Origin: Flavobacteriaceae bacterium LYZ1037
GTDB taxonomy: Bacteria; Bacteroidota; Bacteroidia; Flavobacteriales; Flavobacteriaceae
Direction of reading: 5' to 3'
Assembly: GCA_003144015.1 (NCBI GenBank)
Contig: QFWS01000006.1
Location: 124,001 to 188,000 of the forward strand
Length of the DNA: 64,000 bases
Position 1 is the stretch's first letter. Each line of letters starts with the position of its first letter. The notes beneath the pieces were generated by a model. It was not told the origin of the DNA. It did no database searches and saw only the letters and a list, made by a program, of their open reading frames with translations. The position numbers and the translations under genes are program-made. Below, piece after piece: positions 53,301-62,131 of the stretch.

Positions 53301-54537
53301 CTGTAGCTATATCTCTAATTTGCTGGGTTAAAACAGAACCTGAACCAATTTGAGTTGGGTTATAATCGTTATTTCCATTATCTGGAAAAGCATTTGGTCC
53401 TGCATTAATAAATCCAGGAGGGATTGGTTGCAAATACATATTATTTGCATTCGGGTCTGGATTAGATTCCCCCAAATCTTGTAATGCAACAACATTTCGT
53501 ACATTTTCTGTACTATTACTTCTATTTGTTACCCAAACTTCTATTCTGGTAATCTGCACATTAGAATTAATAAAAGGATAGTTTTCTAAGGATGCATCAT
53601 ATTTATCTCTAAAATAGTGCGCTAAGAAATAGTGTCTGTTTTCATCATATTCTCTAGCAAAAAAATCAAACTCTTCAAGGGTTCCTCCTCCTTGAGCAAT
53701 AACAGTCGTTCTATCTGATTTTTGTTCAGAAAACACGCCTGTAATGGTTGTTTTTCCAAATTGTAACTCCGCTTTTACACCAAACAGACTTTGAGCTCCT
53801 GTAATTAAAGAACTGTTTAATGGCATACTTACATTACCCACTTCTATTTTTTGAATAATGTCGTCTTCGGTTGGTGTGTATTCTAACTTGATAAGATTTT
53901 GAAAATCGAAAGTAGATTCGGTATCGTAATTTGCCGTTACTTGAAGTCGAGTTCCTACTTTACCTAATAAACTCAAACTGATTCTTTGGTCAAAATCGAA
54001 AGTGAAGTTACTTCTATTTTGAGGTGAAAATGTAGGATTGTCTTGTTTTGTAAATAAAACACCTAAATCCATTTCAACAGAACCCTGTGGCACTACATTA
54101 ATGGTATTACCTCCAAAAATAGTTTCAAATAAACCCGATCTTACATAAAACTCTGGAAGTAAGTTTTTTTGTTCTTCTTCTGCCCCTTCTTTCTTGCCGT
54201 CATAGGCATCAATTTTTTGCTTATAATAAGCTTTTAAATTTTCTTGAAGTACTAACTCTCTAAATTCTTCAGGAGTTAATATAATGGGGTAGTTAATGTT
54301 AAAATTACCAACTGTTTCTGTATAAATATATCTATCTGTAAGTGGATCGTAAGTATATTTAGATTCAATACTATTTGGGTTAGGCATATTTAGATTTCCT
54401 AATGCATAACCTGTACTAGTACTATCTTGTTCTGTTGGTGTTACCTGAGAGTATGAAAATACACTAAAAAGCATGAAAAGACTTAATACTGTATACTGCT
54501 TGATTTTTATTGAAAAAATATGGTTGGTTGTGCTCAA
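47323..54537 (-). CDS. sprA: Type IX secretion translocon protein SprA (SOV)
   Basis: A 2404-residue outer-membrane protein, the very large single-chain barrel through which type IX cargo crosses the outer membrane. A signal peptide ends near F-S-Y-S-Q (residue 31); SprA-type motif regions lie near the N-terminus (about 110-500) and in the C-terminal third, and the chain ends in an Asn-rich barrel strand (R-Y-N-F-G-N). Length agrees with SprA of Flavobacterium. The only usable start is TTG 54537, 5 bases after the ruvA stop; the next ATG (residue 22) would destroy the signal peptide. Order maeB-ruvA-sprA-gcvH. Confidence 0.96.
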   Translation of the reverse strand: MSTTNHIFSIKIKQYTVLSLFMLFSVFSYSQVTPTEQDSTSTGYALGNLNMPNPNSIESKYTYDPLTDRYIYTETVGNFNINYPIILTPEEFRELVLQENLKAYYKQKIDAYDGKKEGAEEEQKNLLPEFYVRSGLFETIFGGNTINVVPQGSVEMDLGVLFTKQDNPTFSPQNRSNFTFDFDQRISLSLLGKVGTRLQVTANYDTESTFDFQNLIKLEYTPTEDDIIQKIEVGNVSMPLNSSLITGAQSLFGVKAELQFGKTTITGVFSEQKSDRTTVIAQGGGTLEEFDFFAREYDENRHYFLAHYFRDKYDASLENYPFINSNVQITRIEVWVTNRSNSTENVRNVVALQDLGESNPDPNANNMYLQPIPPGFINAGPNAFPDNGNNDYNPTQIGSGSVLTQQIRDIATVQQGFGSLSNSVNEGSDYAKLENARKLQQGQEYTVDTQLGYISLNQRLNNDEVLAVAFQYTVGGQVYQVGEFANDGLDATGVDTNPGGITTVTNNNLILKLLKSPITNVNQPIWDLMMKNIYNTGAYQLSQEDFKLNIFYNEASPLNFISPADGSSFGVDINGSPVTPSTPPEDLIQNTTLLRLFNLDRLNFNGDPQTNGDGFFDFVPGITVIPQNGKIIFTKAEPFGEYLFNKLALGGEDYNNDMTYNDNQTKYVYDVLYKETKTAALEAADKNKFKIKGRYKSTGGDGIPIGAFNVPRGSVQVTAGGRVLVEGIDYTVNYQQGTVQILDEALKASNTPIQVTTENNAVFGQQTKRFTGINVDHQFNENFVLGATWLHLSERPITQKANYDQEPINNHIFGIHGNYSTEVPFFTRLVNKLPNIDTDVPSNLSVRGEFAYLTPGSPKGTEFDGEATSYIDDFEGSQNAIDLKSPQSWFLSSRPKELNVFSNPTEDENGIQNGYQRALLNWYNIDPIFYGSRSPSGITDDDISDLYTSRVFIEELFPNQDIAQGQTTVVNTLDLAFYPTERGPYNFQTSDVDVSTNTLTNPIENWAGITRQLTSTDFEQSNVEYIEFWLQDPYQDNAANPGGKLVLNLGNISEDVIKDGRKVYENGLPADGNVIGVLPPSDSWETVYPQNQSLIYAFDTTGDQRTNQDVGFDGYDDSEEAQIFTDYASLPDPANDNYTYFLNTEGDIFERYKRYNGLEGNSPDVFSDTDRGSTTQPDVEDINRDNTMNTIDSYYEYELDLKPTTLNLNNPFIVDIKEDQVRELPNGQSVTPRWLQFRIPVDEFTNEIGGISDFRSIRFARMYLKEFTEKTVFRFGTLDLVRSDWRRYSLTLDADGGDPSLDNTEFSVGVIGTIENNGTYISPPGVEPEEFYNNNTVIRQNEQSLVLDVCELESQDARAVYKNINLDMRQYKKLRMFMHAEEGEIPGLNDEDLIGFIRMGNDLTQNYYQIEIPLKVSDGTSRELLWPEENEINLSLELLQAIKAEGISNGTISSPDPTFYDVIDGNLSENPVPEYSPYTLGQQRIAIIGNPNFGDIRTLMVGVKNAAVTDKCAVLWFNELRLSDMDNEGGWAAVLSIDTNFADFANVSATGRKSTTGFGSLEQGPNQRSREDVEQYDVVTNVNVGQLLPPKWGIQIPFNYGQGEELITPKYDEYYKDLTLESRIDAADSDDEKDLIREQSENYTKRRSINFIGVRKIKTNDSKPRFYDVENLTFNYSYNKIKHRDFEIENSIDQTVRAGANYAYNFEPISIEPFKKNDSLFTSEYLKLLKEFNFNPLPSSFTVNTNINRQYNQQKFREVDLTGNNIGLDEFYRRNYTFDYQYTINYNLTKSLQLNLTASNNNIVRNYFKDGIINGQQDPSLDVWDGFFDFGDPNRQFQQLGINYDIPLNKIPVFSFIDAAYSYSGDFQWQKGSDLFGNLEIDGQTYDLGNTISNANRHNINTTFNMNKLYNFIGLKKKTVRKNSTPRAAAVTKEVEEGKDGPKPAKVKNGGQKLANVGIDILTSVKRIQFNFAETNGTYLPGYLRTPGFIGTLKPTVGFTFGSQRDVRDLAARNGWLTVYPDFNEQYSAVKTQQLDYTANIEPFNDLKIDLVGTRLYAENYTENYRINDYGDGYEYESLTPNTFGNFSISTILINTAFSKSDETQSAAFDDFRSNRLDVANRLAEEHYGSSNFPVDSEGYPVGYGKNNQAVLLPSFLAAYKGKEANGISLSAISDFPIPNWDIKYTGLMNLGWFKKRFKRFSLIHGYRANYTINQFRSNLDYDSQDPEELDQGGNFKNETIYSNVNLTEMFSPLIRIDMEMRNSIKILAEIKKDRLLSLSFDNNLMTEIQGNEYIIGLGYRIKDVRIKSKLAGPTKRIVSDLNFKADLGYRRNETIIRYLDLDNNQITSGQTIWSGKLTADYSFSKNLTGIFYFDYMFSEYAISTAYPQTTIRSGITLRYNFGN

Positions 54538-54542
54538 ATCTT

Positions 54543-55124
54543 TTATAAATTTTTTAAAGCCTGTTTTATAATTACTTCGACACTTGCATCTGGCTGAATT
54601 GTTATAATTTTATCTACCACACGTTCAGATTGTTTTTTATTAAATCCAAGAACATCTAAAGCAGATAACGCTTCATCTTTATTCGTATTGCTTTTCTGGG
54701 TTGAAAGTTCGTCAATATCATACACTTTCAAAATTTTATCTTTTAAATCCAGAATTACTCGTTGAGCTGTCTTTGCTCCAATTCCTTTTATAGATTGTAT
54801 TAAAGCAACATCTCCAACAGCTATTCCTTCCCTAACTTGTTTTGGTGTTAAAGATGACAACATGGTTCTTGCTGTACTAGCTCCAACACCACTTACTGAA
54901 ATCAATAATCTAAAAATTTCTCTTTCTGCTAATGAAGAAAACCCAAACAACGTATGTGAATCTTCTTTAACTTGAAGGTGAGTAAACAATTTTAAATTTT
55001 CTTGATCAGGGATTTGCGAGAAGGTATGCAAAGAAATGTTTAATATATAACCTACACCATTACAATCTATAACAACATCGGTTGGATTTTTCTCAACAAG
55101 TTTCCCTTGAATATGTGTAATCAT
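54543..55124 (-). CDS. ruvA: Holliday junction branch migration protein RuvA
   Basis: A 193-residue RuvA: OB-fold domain I (1-63, starting M-I-T-H-I-Q-G-K-L-V-E-K), helix-hairpin-helix motifs in domain II (L-L-I-S-V-S-G-V-G and S-I-K-G-I-G-A-K-T-A), and the C-terminal domain III that regulates RuvB. I chose ATG 55124 rather than a TTG two codons upstream. A -7-like TACATTTG (55154-55147) precedes it. Its partner ruvB is at the right end of this window, 8.4 kb away, so ruvA and ruvB are not an operon here. Confidence 0.96.
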   Translation of the reverse strand: MITHIQGKLVEKNPTDVVIDCNGVGYILNISLHTFSQIPDQENLKLFTHLQVKEDSHTLFGFSSLAEREIFRLLISVSGVGASTARTMLSSLTPKQVREGIAVGDVALIQSIKGIGAKTAQRVILDLKDKILKVYDIDELSTQKSNTNKDEALSALDVLGFNKKQSERVVDKIITIQPDASVEVIIKQALKNL

Positions 55125-55181
55125 TAACAAAACTTTAATAAACTCTCAAATGTAATAAAATTATTCGCATTATAAAGCCGT

Positions 55182-57485
55182 TTATTTTTCTAATACATCT
55201 TTAATTTCTAGTTCTTTTTTTTCTTTTTGTTGTGCATCTATTACTGCTATAGCTGTCATGTTAACAATTTCATCAACACTTGCGTCTAACTGAAGGATAT
55301 GTACAGGTTTTCGTAACCCCATCATTATAGGCCCAATAGAGTCTGAATTGTTTAGTTCTTTTAATAGTTTATAAGTAATATTAGCTGATTCCAGATTTGG
55401 GAAAATTAACGTATTTACTTTCTTTCCTGCCAATTTAGAAAATGGGAAAATGTCTTGAAGCATCTCTCTATTTAAAGCAAAGTCTGATTGAAGCTCTCCA
55501 TCTACTGCTAAATTGGGATGTCTTTTATGCAAATAACTTACAGCTTCACGAACTTTTGTTGCTGTTTGGTTTTTTGAAGAGCCAAAGTTTGAATAGGATA
55601 TCATAGCCATAACGGGTTCCATACCAAACATCTTTACAACACCAGCAGTCATTTGAGCAATTTTAGTTAAATCTTCTGCAGTTGGATTAATATTTATAGC
55701 AGTATCGCTTAAAAACATAGGGCCTCGTTTAGTCATCATTACGTTTGTTGTAGCAATTCGAGTTGAATCTGGAGCTAATCCTATAAGCTCTAATACAGGT
55801 TTCACGACTGAAGGATAAGATCTTGAAAAACCAGAAATCATAGCATCTGCATCACCTTCATTTACCATCATGGCTGCAAAATAATTTCGTTCTCTCATTA
55901 TTTTTTGTGCAGAATACAATGTTTCTCCTCTTCGATTACGTTGTTCCCAATAAACTTTAGCATATTTATTTTTACGAGCCTCTTCCTCGTCCGATTTAGG
56001 ATCGATAATCTCTACATCTGCATCAAATTCTATCTCTTCTTTTAATTTTTCAATGGCGTCTCTTCTTCCTAATAAAATAGGTATTGCTATTCCTTCATCA
56101 AATACAATTTGAGCAGCTTTTAAAACATCTAAATGATCTGCTTCTGCAAAAACCACTCTTTTTGGATTAATTTTAGCCCTATTTAATAATAATCTTACAA
56201 TTTTATTATCAGAACCTAAGCGCTCTAAAAGCTCGTCTTTATATTTTTCCCAATTTTCAATTGGTTCTTTAGCTACTCCGCTATCCATAGCAGCTTTGGC
56301 AACTGCTGGAGGCACTTCGGCTATTAATCGTGGATCGAAAGGTTTTGGAATAATATATTCTTTGTTGAATGTTAAACGTGTTTCCCCATAAGCAACATTC
56401 ACTTGTTCAGGCACAGGTTCTTTTGCTAATTTTGCTAATGCTTTTACGGCAGCCATTTTCATGGCTTCATTAATTTTGGTGGCACGAACATCTAAGGCTC
56501 CTCTAAAAATAAATGGAAAGCCTAATACATTATTTACCTGATTTGGATTGTCTGATCGTCCCGTTGCCATAATAATATCTTTTCGCGTATTGATTGCTAA
56601 TTGATATTCTATTTCTGGATCTGGATTAGCCATGGCAAAAACAATAGGGTTCTTAGACATCGACAATAACATATCTGGAGTTAAGACATCTGGTTTAGAA
56701 AGACCAATAAATACATCGGCATCTTTCATGGCTTGTTCTAAAGTATCTATTTGTCTATGAGTAGCATACTCGGCTTTCTCAGTGGTTAAATTAGCTCTGT
56801 CTTGTCTAATAACACCTTTACTATCAAGCATGACAATATTTTCTCGTTTGGCACCAAAGGCCTGATATAGCCTTGTGCAAGAAATGGCAGCAGCTCCTGC
56901 GCCACTAATAACAATTTGTACGCGCTCTATGTTCTTTTTAGAAAGCTCTAATGCATTTAACAAGGCAGCAGCCGAAATAATTGCTGTTCCGTGTTGGTCA
57001 TCATGCATGACTGGAATATCCAATTCTTCTTTAAGTCTTCTTTCTATTTCAAAAGCTTCTGGAGCTTTAATATCTTCTAAATTGATGCCACCAAAAGTTG
57101 GTGCAATCATTTTAACCGTTTGAATAAATTCTTCAATATTCTCAGTATTGACTTCAATATCGAACACATCAATATCTGCAAAAATCTTAAAGAGCAATCC
57201 TTTGCCTTCCATAACTGGTTTTGATGCTTCGGGACCAATGTTTCCCAGCCCTAAAACGGCAGTTCCATTAGAAATTACGGCAACTAAGTTTCCTTTTGCT
57301 GTATATTTATAAACATTATTCACATCTTTTGCAATTTCCAAACATGGTTCAGCCACTCCTGGAGAATAAGCCAGAGATAAATCTCTTTGTGTGGCATATT
57401 TTTTTGTTGGCACCACCTGAATCTTTCCTGGAGTTGGTTTTGCATGATATACTAAGGCTTCTCGTCGTTTACTTTGCTTGCTCAT
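55182..57485 (-). CDS. maeB: NADP-dependent malic enzyme (MaeB type with phosphotransacetylase-like domain)
   Basis: A 767-residue two-domain protein. Residues 1-420 are the malic enzyme, oxidatively decarboxylating malate to pyruvate with NADP+ ([23 protein letters not shown] in two pieces around residues 60-80). Residues 430-767 are a phosphate acetyltransferase-like domain that in MaeB serves regulation by acetyl-CoA. Length equals that of E. coli MaeB. A -7-like TACATTTG lies upstream (57514-57507). It provides NADPH for biosynthesis. Confidence 0.95.
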   Translation of the reverse strand: MSKQSKRREALVYHAKPTPGKIQVVPTKKYATQRDLSLAYSPGVAEPCLEIAKDVNNVYKYTAKGNLVAVISNGTAVLGLGNIGPEASKPVMEGKGLLFKIFADIDVFDIEVNTENIEEFIQTVKMIAPTFGGINLEDIKAPEAFEIERRLKEELDIPVMHDDQHGTAIISAAALLNALELSKKNIERVQIVISGAGAAAISCTRLYQAFGAKRENIVMLDSKGVIRQDRANLTTEKAEYATHRQIDTLEQAMKDADVFIGLSKPDVLTPDMLLSMSKNPIVFAMANPDPEIEYQLAINTRKDIIMATGRSDNPNQVNNVLGFPFIFRGALDVRATKINEAMKMAAVKALAKLAKEPVPEQVNVAYGETRLTFNKEYIIPKPFDPRLIAEVPPAVAKAAMDSGVAKEPIENWEKYKDELLERLGSDNKIVRLLLNRAKINPKRVVFAEADHLDVLKAAQIVFDEGIAIPILLGRRDAIEKLKEEIEFDADVEIIDPKSDEEEARKNKYAKVYWEQRNRRGETLYSAQKIMRERNYFAAMMVNEGDADAMISGFSRSYPSVVKPVLELIGLAPDSTRIATTNVMMTKRGPMFLSDTAININPTAEDLTKIAQMTAGVVKMFGMEPVMAMISYSNFGSSKNQTATKVREAVSYLHKRHPNLAVDGELQSDFALNREMLQDIFPFSKLAGKKVNTLIFPNLESANITYKLLKELNNSDSIGPIMMGLRKPVHILQLDASVDEIVNMTAIAVIDAQQKEKKELEIKDVLEK

Positions 57486-57615
57486 ATTACTGATAATTCT
57501 TAATTACAAATGTAATAATACTAAAATTTAAACTCTAATGTTTTACCAGTTGAATATATAAAGTCTCTAGACAATACATCATTATTTTCTATCTTTACTT
57601 TAATTATATAGCAAT

Positions 57616-59235
57616 ATGCAAAAACATTTAAGGTTTCTTTTCTTTTTGATATCTATCTTTAGCTATGCACAAGACCCAGTAAACAACTTAATAGATAGCT
57701 TAAATCTTGTAAATAGCTCTGAAAATAAAATTAAACTTGCACAGAAAATCGCATTAAGTTTAAAAGAAAATGATTGGGATCGAGCAATTACCTATTTAGA
57801 ATTATCTGAAAGTGAAGCAAAAAAAACAGATAAACCTGAGTCTTATCTTGCAGGCATTTATGTCAATGCAGGTAACATGTATAGCTCTAAAGATGTCTTA
57901 GATGTTACATTAGATTATTATCAAAAAGCATATAACATTTATTACAATGCTAATAATATTCCTGAAGCATCAAAAATAGAGAATAACATTGCCGTTGTTT
58001 ATGCCAGATTAAACAATAAGGAAGAGGCTTTAAAACATTTTAAACAAGTCTATTTATATCAATTAAAAAAGAATGACTCCTTACGTATTGCACAAATACT
58101 GAATAATATTGGGACTATTTATCTGGAAGAAAACTTAGACTCCTCATTATATTATTATAACAAATCTCTAAAAATTTCTAAAAAAATTAATGACACGATT
58201 TTAAACGCTTATTTATATACAAATCTTGGTCGGATTTACGATTTAAAAAATGATAGTGTCTCTGCTCAAAATTATTTTAATAAAGCACTATTAACTATTA
58301 AGAACTCTAATCATGATAATGCAAACTCTTTTGTTTACCAATCGATATCTGAATATTATTTAAACAAAAGTGAAAATGATTCTGCAATAAGTTATGCTAA
58401 TAGAACTTTAAATGTTCATGATGAAGCTGCATATAATTTTACTAATTTGAATGCTATAGAAACTCTTTTTACTGCTTATACTAATAAAGAAGATTTTAAA
58501 AGTGCTGTTCAATATTATAAAAAATACAACACATTAAGAGACAGCTTAAATATTGAAGACAAGGCTGTTAATGTAGAACGACTTAAACTTCAACAAGAGT
58601 ATAAAACACGTTCTCAAATTAGAGAATTACACGAAGAAAAGCAACAATTCAAATATTTTTTAATTGGACTTAGTTTGATTATTGGCATTTTAGGCCTCCT
58701 TATTTTAGTTATAAAATACCGAAATCGAATGACTAAAAACCGGCTTGAAAAAGAATTATTAAAAACAAAACAACAAGAATTAAGACATAGTTTAGATGCA
58801 AAAAACAAAGTGTTAATAGGGAAAGCTATGACCGAAATGCACAGAACAGATATAGTAAACGACATTTTAAAAGATTTAAAACATATTAAACTAAAAGCTG
58901 TTAAAAAAGAAACCCAACAAGCAATAGACTTTATTTTAAAACGTTTACAACGTGATTTAAACACAGATATTTGGCAAGAATTTGAAGTTAGTTTCGAACA
59001 AGTGCATAAATCATTTTATAAAAATCTTACCAAAAAACACCCAGATTTAACACCTAAAGACCGAAGGTTATGCGCTTTACTTTTTCTTGATTTAACTTCT
59101 AAAGAAATCTCTCAAATTACTGGACAATCTTTCAAATCTGTAGAAAATGCGCGAACTAGATTACGTAAGAAGCTAGATCTAACCAACGAAAAAATTAATT
59201 TATCAACCTATCTCAACTCTCTTTCCCTTAATTAA
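57616..59235 (+). CDS. TPR sensor-regulator with transmembrane helix and C-terminal HTH
   Basis: A 539-residue protein: signal peptide (about 1-18), periplasmic tetratricopeptide repeats (about 40-310, e.g. L-D-Y-Y-Q-K-A-Y-N-I-Y and A-L-K-H-F-K-Q-V-Y), one membrane helix at about 345-367, a cytosolic coiled coil, and a LuxR-like helix-turn-helix at about 478-525 (L-T-P-K-D-R-R-L-C, then S-F-K-S-V-E-N-A-R-T-R-L-R-K-K-L). This is the Bacteroidota arrangement of a one-chain signal transducer. The neighbouring 43-residue ORF and T9SS cargo gene on the same strand are candidate targets; that link is inferred. Confidence 0.88.
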   Translation: MQKHLRFLFFLISIFSYAQDPVNNLIDSLNLVNSSENKIKLAQKIALSLKENDWDRAITYLELSESEAKKTDKPESYLAGIYVNAGNMYSSKDVLDVTLDYYQKAYNIYYNANNIPEASKIENNIAVVYARLNNKEEALKHFKQVYLYQLKKNDSLRIAQILNNIGTIYLEENLDSSLYYYNKSLKISKKINDTILNAYLYTNLGRIYDLKNDSVSAQNYFNKALLTIKNSNHDNANSFVYQSISEYYLNKSENDSAISYANRTLNVHDEAAYNFTNLNAIETLFTAYTNKEDFKSAVQYYKKYNTLRDSLNIEDKAVNVERLKLQQEYKTRSQIRELHEEKQQFKYFLIGLSLIIGILGLLILVIKYRNRMTKNRLEKELLKTKQQELRHSLDAKNKVLIGKAMTEMHRTDIVNDILKDLKHIKLKAVKKETQQAIDFILKRLQRDLNTDIWQEFEVSFEQVHKSFYKNLTKKHPDLTPKDRRLCALLFLDLTSKEISQITGQSFKSVENARTRLRKKLDLTNEKINLSTYLNSLSLN

Positions 59236-59277
59236 AAAGATTTTTTAATTTTTTTTACTGATTGATTGTCAATTGTT

Positions 59278-59314
59278 TAAAATACAATGAGTGTGTTTAT
59301 GTTGTTGTATTTTA
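59278..59314. repeat. Perfect 10-bp inverted repeat upstream of the small ORF
   Basis: TAAAATACAA (59278-59287) and TTGTATTTTA (59305-59314) are exact complements separated by 17 bases, with no T-run to make a terminator. Could be an operator or an RNA stem in the leader. Confidence 0.55.
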
Positions 59315-59398
59315 AGGATTGAGTGTTTTAGCAATAGCTCTTTTTTTTTAATTCTTTTATCTCTGCTTTAGTTTTGCTTCAGCTAATACAGAACTATT

Positions 59399-59530
59399 AT
59401 GGCTTCATCAAAATCTAAAAAGAACGAAACAAAAAGTTTGGAGGAATTATTAGAAGACTCTAAAATAAAAAAAGAAGCTCTTAAAAAGATTATTGATAAA
59501 ATGAACAAGAACACTAATAAACACAATTAA
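59399..59530 (+). CDS. Small lysine-rich protein of 43 residues
   Basis: An ATG-initiated frame of 43 codons plus stop, too short for common gene calling but with a coding look: it ends 2 bases before the ATG of the T9SS cargo gene, a -7-like TAGTTTTG (59369-59376) lies 22 bases before it, and the protein is a plausible charged helix (K-S-L-E-E-L-L-E-D-S-K-I-K-K-E-A-L-K-K-I). It lacks a signal peptide. Function unknown; it may be a regulator or a leader peptide controlling the cargo gene. Confidence 0.55.
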   Translation: MASSKSKKNETKSLEELLEDSKIKKEALKKIIDKMNKNTNKHN

Positions 59531-59532
59531 TT

Positions 59533-61137
59533 ATGAAAAAAATTACTCTTTTAATGGTTTGTTTACTTACAACCATTTTTGCAAATGCACAATGGAATAG
59601 TGATACTGCTATAAACACCTTAGTATCTAATTCTAATGCAGGAGACACACAGTCTGTAGTAGGATCTAACGACTATACATACATCGTATTCTGGAAAAGT
59701 ATAGCGTCACCAACAAATTACGAATTAAGAATTCAAATTCTTGATGATTCAGGTAATCAATTATTAGGGGCTGATGGTTCTTTAATAAGTAACACCATAC
59801 CTATGAGTACATTTACACAAGTCTGGTCATTAATCTTAGATGACTCAAATAATGTATATATAGGACTTACAGGTACAGCAGGGAATGTTGGACGTGCTTT
59901 TAAATTAGACAGTAATGGCAACAACTTATGGACAAGTAATGGTCTTGATCTTGGAACGGCATATACTGTTAGAATACAGCCATTACCAACTGATGACGTA
60001 TTAATTTCTAAGTTGAATGGCTCAAATTTTAATGGAGAAATTCAAAAATATGATAGTGATGGTGCAGCAATATGGGCAAACCCAACAAGTTTAGGTTCTG
60101 GAACAGTACCTGCAAATTTATATGAATTATCAAATGGTGATTTTATTTCAGTTTACCATGTTCTTGGTTCTGGAATTACATCTACCATGTATGCACAACG
60201 ATTTAATGATTCTGGTGTAGCGCAATGGGCAAATCCAACTCAGCTATTTGCAAGTGGCAACAATACAGCTTATAATACAACTTATTTTGGCGCTCAAGAT
60301 GGAGATAACATCTACTATTCCTACAAATTAGCCCATGATAGTAGGTTTGATGCCTATGTACAACGCATTAATCCAGATGGCACTTTACCTTGGGGAATTA
60401 CTGGGATGGATTTTGATATTAGACAAACAAATTATGAGCAAGAAATTCAAATTGCATATCAACCAGGTTCTACGTCAATTTGGGCTTTATGTAGATATAC
60501 TGATGCTGCTCAAGGCCAAGTAGGTATATATATTCAAAGTTTTGATAAAACTACTGGAGCCCGACAACTTACAGATAACGCGAAAGCAGTGTATACCATA
60601 AGTAATCTTGGTATTAGTCCTGTAGGTAATTTTAGATTAACAAATTCTGGACAACCTATTTTCTTAACTGCAATAATTGATAATAGCCTAAATGTAAACC
60701 TTTTAGATTCTAACGGGGATTTTGTTTGGACAGAGGGAACTAAGCCTTTAGCAACATCCACAGGAAGTAAATCTCGTATAAATTTTCACGCATTTTCAAA
60801 CAATGATTTTGTGACCACTTTTGTTGAAAATAGAACTGGTACTTCTTTAGCATATGCACAAAACTTTACAGATAATGCGTTGTCTATAAACGAAGTTGAT
60901 GAGATTGATGATTTACAATTTATAAACCCAATTACAAATCGTTTAGAACTAAAAAGTAATCATACAATTCAAGAAGTATCTGTTTACAATACTTTAGGAC
61001 AATTAATAAACAAAATAGAAAAAAATAACAGTAATACACTTACAATAGATTCTGAAAACTGGAATCCTGGAATGTATTTAGTTCATGTAAAAACCACACA
61101 AAATAAAAATCAAGTGGTTAAAATTATTAAAGAGTAG
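59533..61137 (+). CDS. T9SS type A sorting-domain protein, beta-propeller-like
   Basis: A 534-residue secreted protein. Signal peptide ends near A-N-A-Q (residue 19). The body contains repeats of the form D-S-x-G-x2-L-W (e.g. around residues 120-135, 175-185, 225-235, 395-405), suggesting a beta-propeller. The last 75 residues are a type A type IX sorting domain (I-x-E-V-S-V-Y-N-T-L-G-Q, then W-N-P-G-M-Y-L-V-H-V-K, and a terminal V-V-K-I-I-K-E), which directs export through SprA and cleavage or anchoring at the surface. The ligand or activity is unknown. Confidence 0.9.
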   Translation: MKKITLLMVCLLTTIFANAQWNSDTAINTLVSNSNAGDTQSVVGSNDYTYIVFWKSIASPTNYELRIQILDDSGNQLLGADGSLISNTIPMSTFTQVWSLILDDSNNVYIGLTGTAGNVGRAFKLDSNGNNLWTSNGLDLGTAYTVRIQPLPTDDVLISKLNGSNFNGEIQKYDSDGAAIWANPTSLGSGTVPANLYELSNGDFISVYHVLGSGITSTMYAQRFNDSGVAQWANPTQLFASGNNTAYNTTYFGAQDGDNIYYSYKLAHDSRFDAYVQRINPDGTLPWGITGMDFDIRQTNYEQEIQIAYQPGSTSIWALCRYTDAAQGQVGIYIQSFDKTTGARQLTDNAKAVYTISNLGISPVGNFRLTNSGQPIFLTAIIDNSLNVNLLDSNGDFVWTEGTKPLATSTGSKSRINFHAFSNNDFVTTFVENRTGTSLAYAQNFTDNALSINEVDEIDDLQFINPITNRLELKSNHTIQEVSVYNTLGQLINKIEKNNSNTLTIDSENWNPGMYLVHVKTTQNKNQVVKIIKE

Positions 61138-61164
61138 TAATTAGATTGATTAATAGTTGTTTGT

Positions 61165-61197
61165 AAAAGCTCTTTTGAAAATTTCGAAAGAGCTTTT
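61165..61197. terminator. Bidirectional terminator between the T9SS cargo gene and queG
   Basis: AAAAGCTCTTT (61165-61175) and AAAGAGCTTTT (61187-61197) around an 11-base loop, serving two convergent genes. Confidence 0.8.
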
Positions 61198-61201
61198 CGT
61201 T

Positions 61202-62131
61202 TTAAGAATCTTTTATAAAATTAATATTCCGTTTTAAACCTGAATATTTGGTTCGCTTAACTGCCGATTTCTTAAATACTTTTTTAAAAGTGTCTTCTGT
61301 AATCTCTTCCCAATCTTTTTTGGACATGGACAGCAATTCAGGATGCGGATTAAATAAAGGCTCATTATGAGCTTTTGAAAACCGATTCCATGGACATACA
61401 TCTTGACAGATATCGCAACCAAACATCCAATCGTTAAATTTGCCTTTAAATTCAGTTGGAATAGTTTCTTTTAACTCAATGGTGAAATACGAAATACATT
61501 TGCTTCCATCAACCACATAAGGTTCTGTGATGGCATCCGTTGGACACGCATCAATACATTTAGTACAAGTACCACAATGATCTGAAGTAATACCATCATA
61601 TTCTAATTCCAAATCAATTATCAATTCAGCTATAAAATAGAATGATCCCACTTGTTGTGTTAGAAGGTTACTGTGTTTTCCTATCCAGCCTAAACCTGAT
61701 TTTGCGGCCCATGCTTTATCCAGTACAGGTGCCGAATCTACAAAGGCTCGACCTTCCACTTCGCCAATTTCATCTTGTATTACATGTAATAAAGATTTTA
61801 ATTTATCTTTTATAATAAAATGATAATCTGTTCCGTAGGCATATTTAGAAAGTTTAAAAGTGTTGTCTAATTGAGTTTCTGCAGGATAATAATTTAACAA
61901 TAAAGACACAACACTTTTGGAGCCTTCAACTAATTTTGTTGGATCTAAGCGTTTATCAAAATGGTTTTCCATATAGCTCATTTCTCCATGACTATTATTT
62001 TTGAGCCATTTTTCGAGTCGTGGTGCTTCTTCTTCTAAAAATGTTGCTTTACTAATACCACAAGATATAAAACCGAGACGCTTGGCTTCGGTTTTTATAA
62101 ACTGACTGTATTTAGATTTATTTTCTATCAA
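61202..62131 (-). CDS. queG: Epoxyqueuosine reductase QueG
   Basis: A 309-residue cobalamin-dependent Fe-S enzyme that reduces epoxyqueuosine to queuosine in tRNA. Two 4Fe-4S clusters are formed by C186-x2-C189-x2-C192-x3-C196 and C239-x2-C242-x3-C246 together with C212. The likely catalytic aspartate is D132 ([10 protein letters not shown]). Its ATG shares four bases (ATGA) with the stop of the cytochrome P450 gene, so it is translationally coupled to it. It requires B12, as does the CarH-like regulator elsewhere in the window. Confidence 0.96.
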   Translation of the reverse strand: MIENKSKYSQFIKTEAKRLGFISCGISKATFLEEEAPRLEKWLKNNSHGEMSYMENHFDKRLDPTKLVEGSKSVVSLLLNYYPAETQLDNTFKLSKYAYGTDYHFIIKDKLKSLLHVIQDEIGEVEGRAFVDSAPVLDKAWAAKSGLGWIGKHSNLLTQQVGSFYFIAELIIDLELEYDGITSDHCGTCTKCIDACPTDAITEPYVVDGSKCISYFTIELKETIPTEFKGKFNDWMFGCDICQDVCPWNRFSKAHNEPLFNPHPELLSMSKKDWEEITEDTFKKVFKKSAVKRTKYSGLKRNINFIKDS

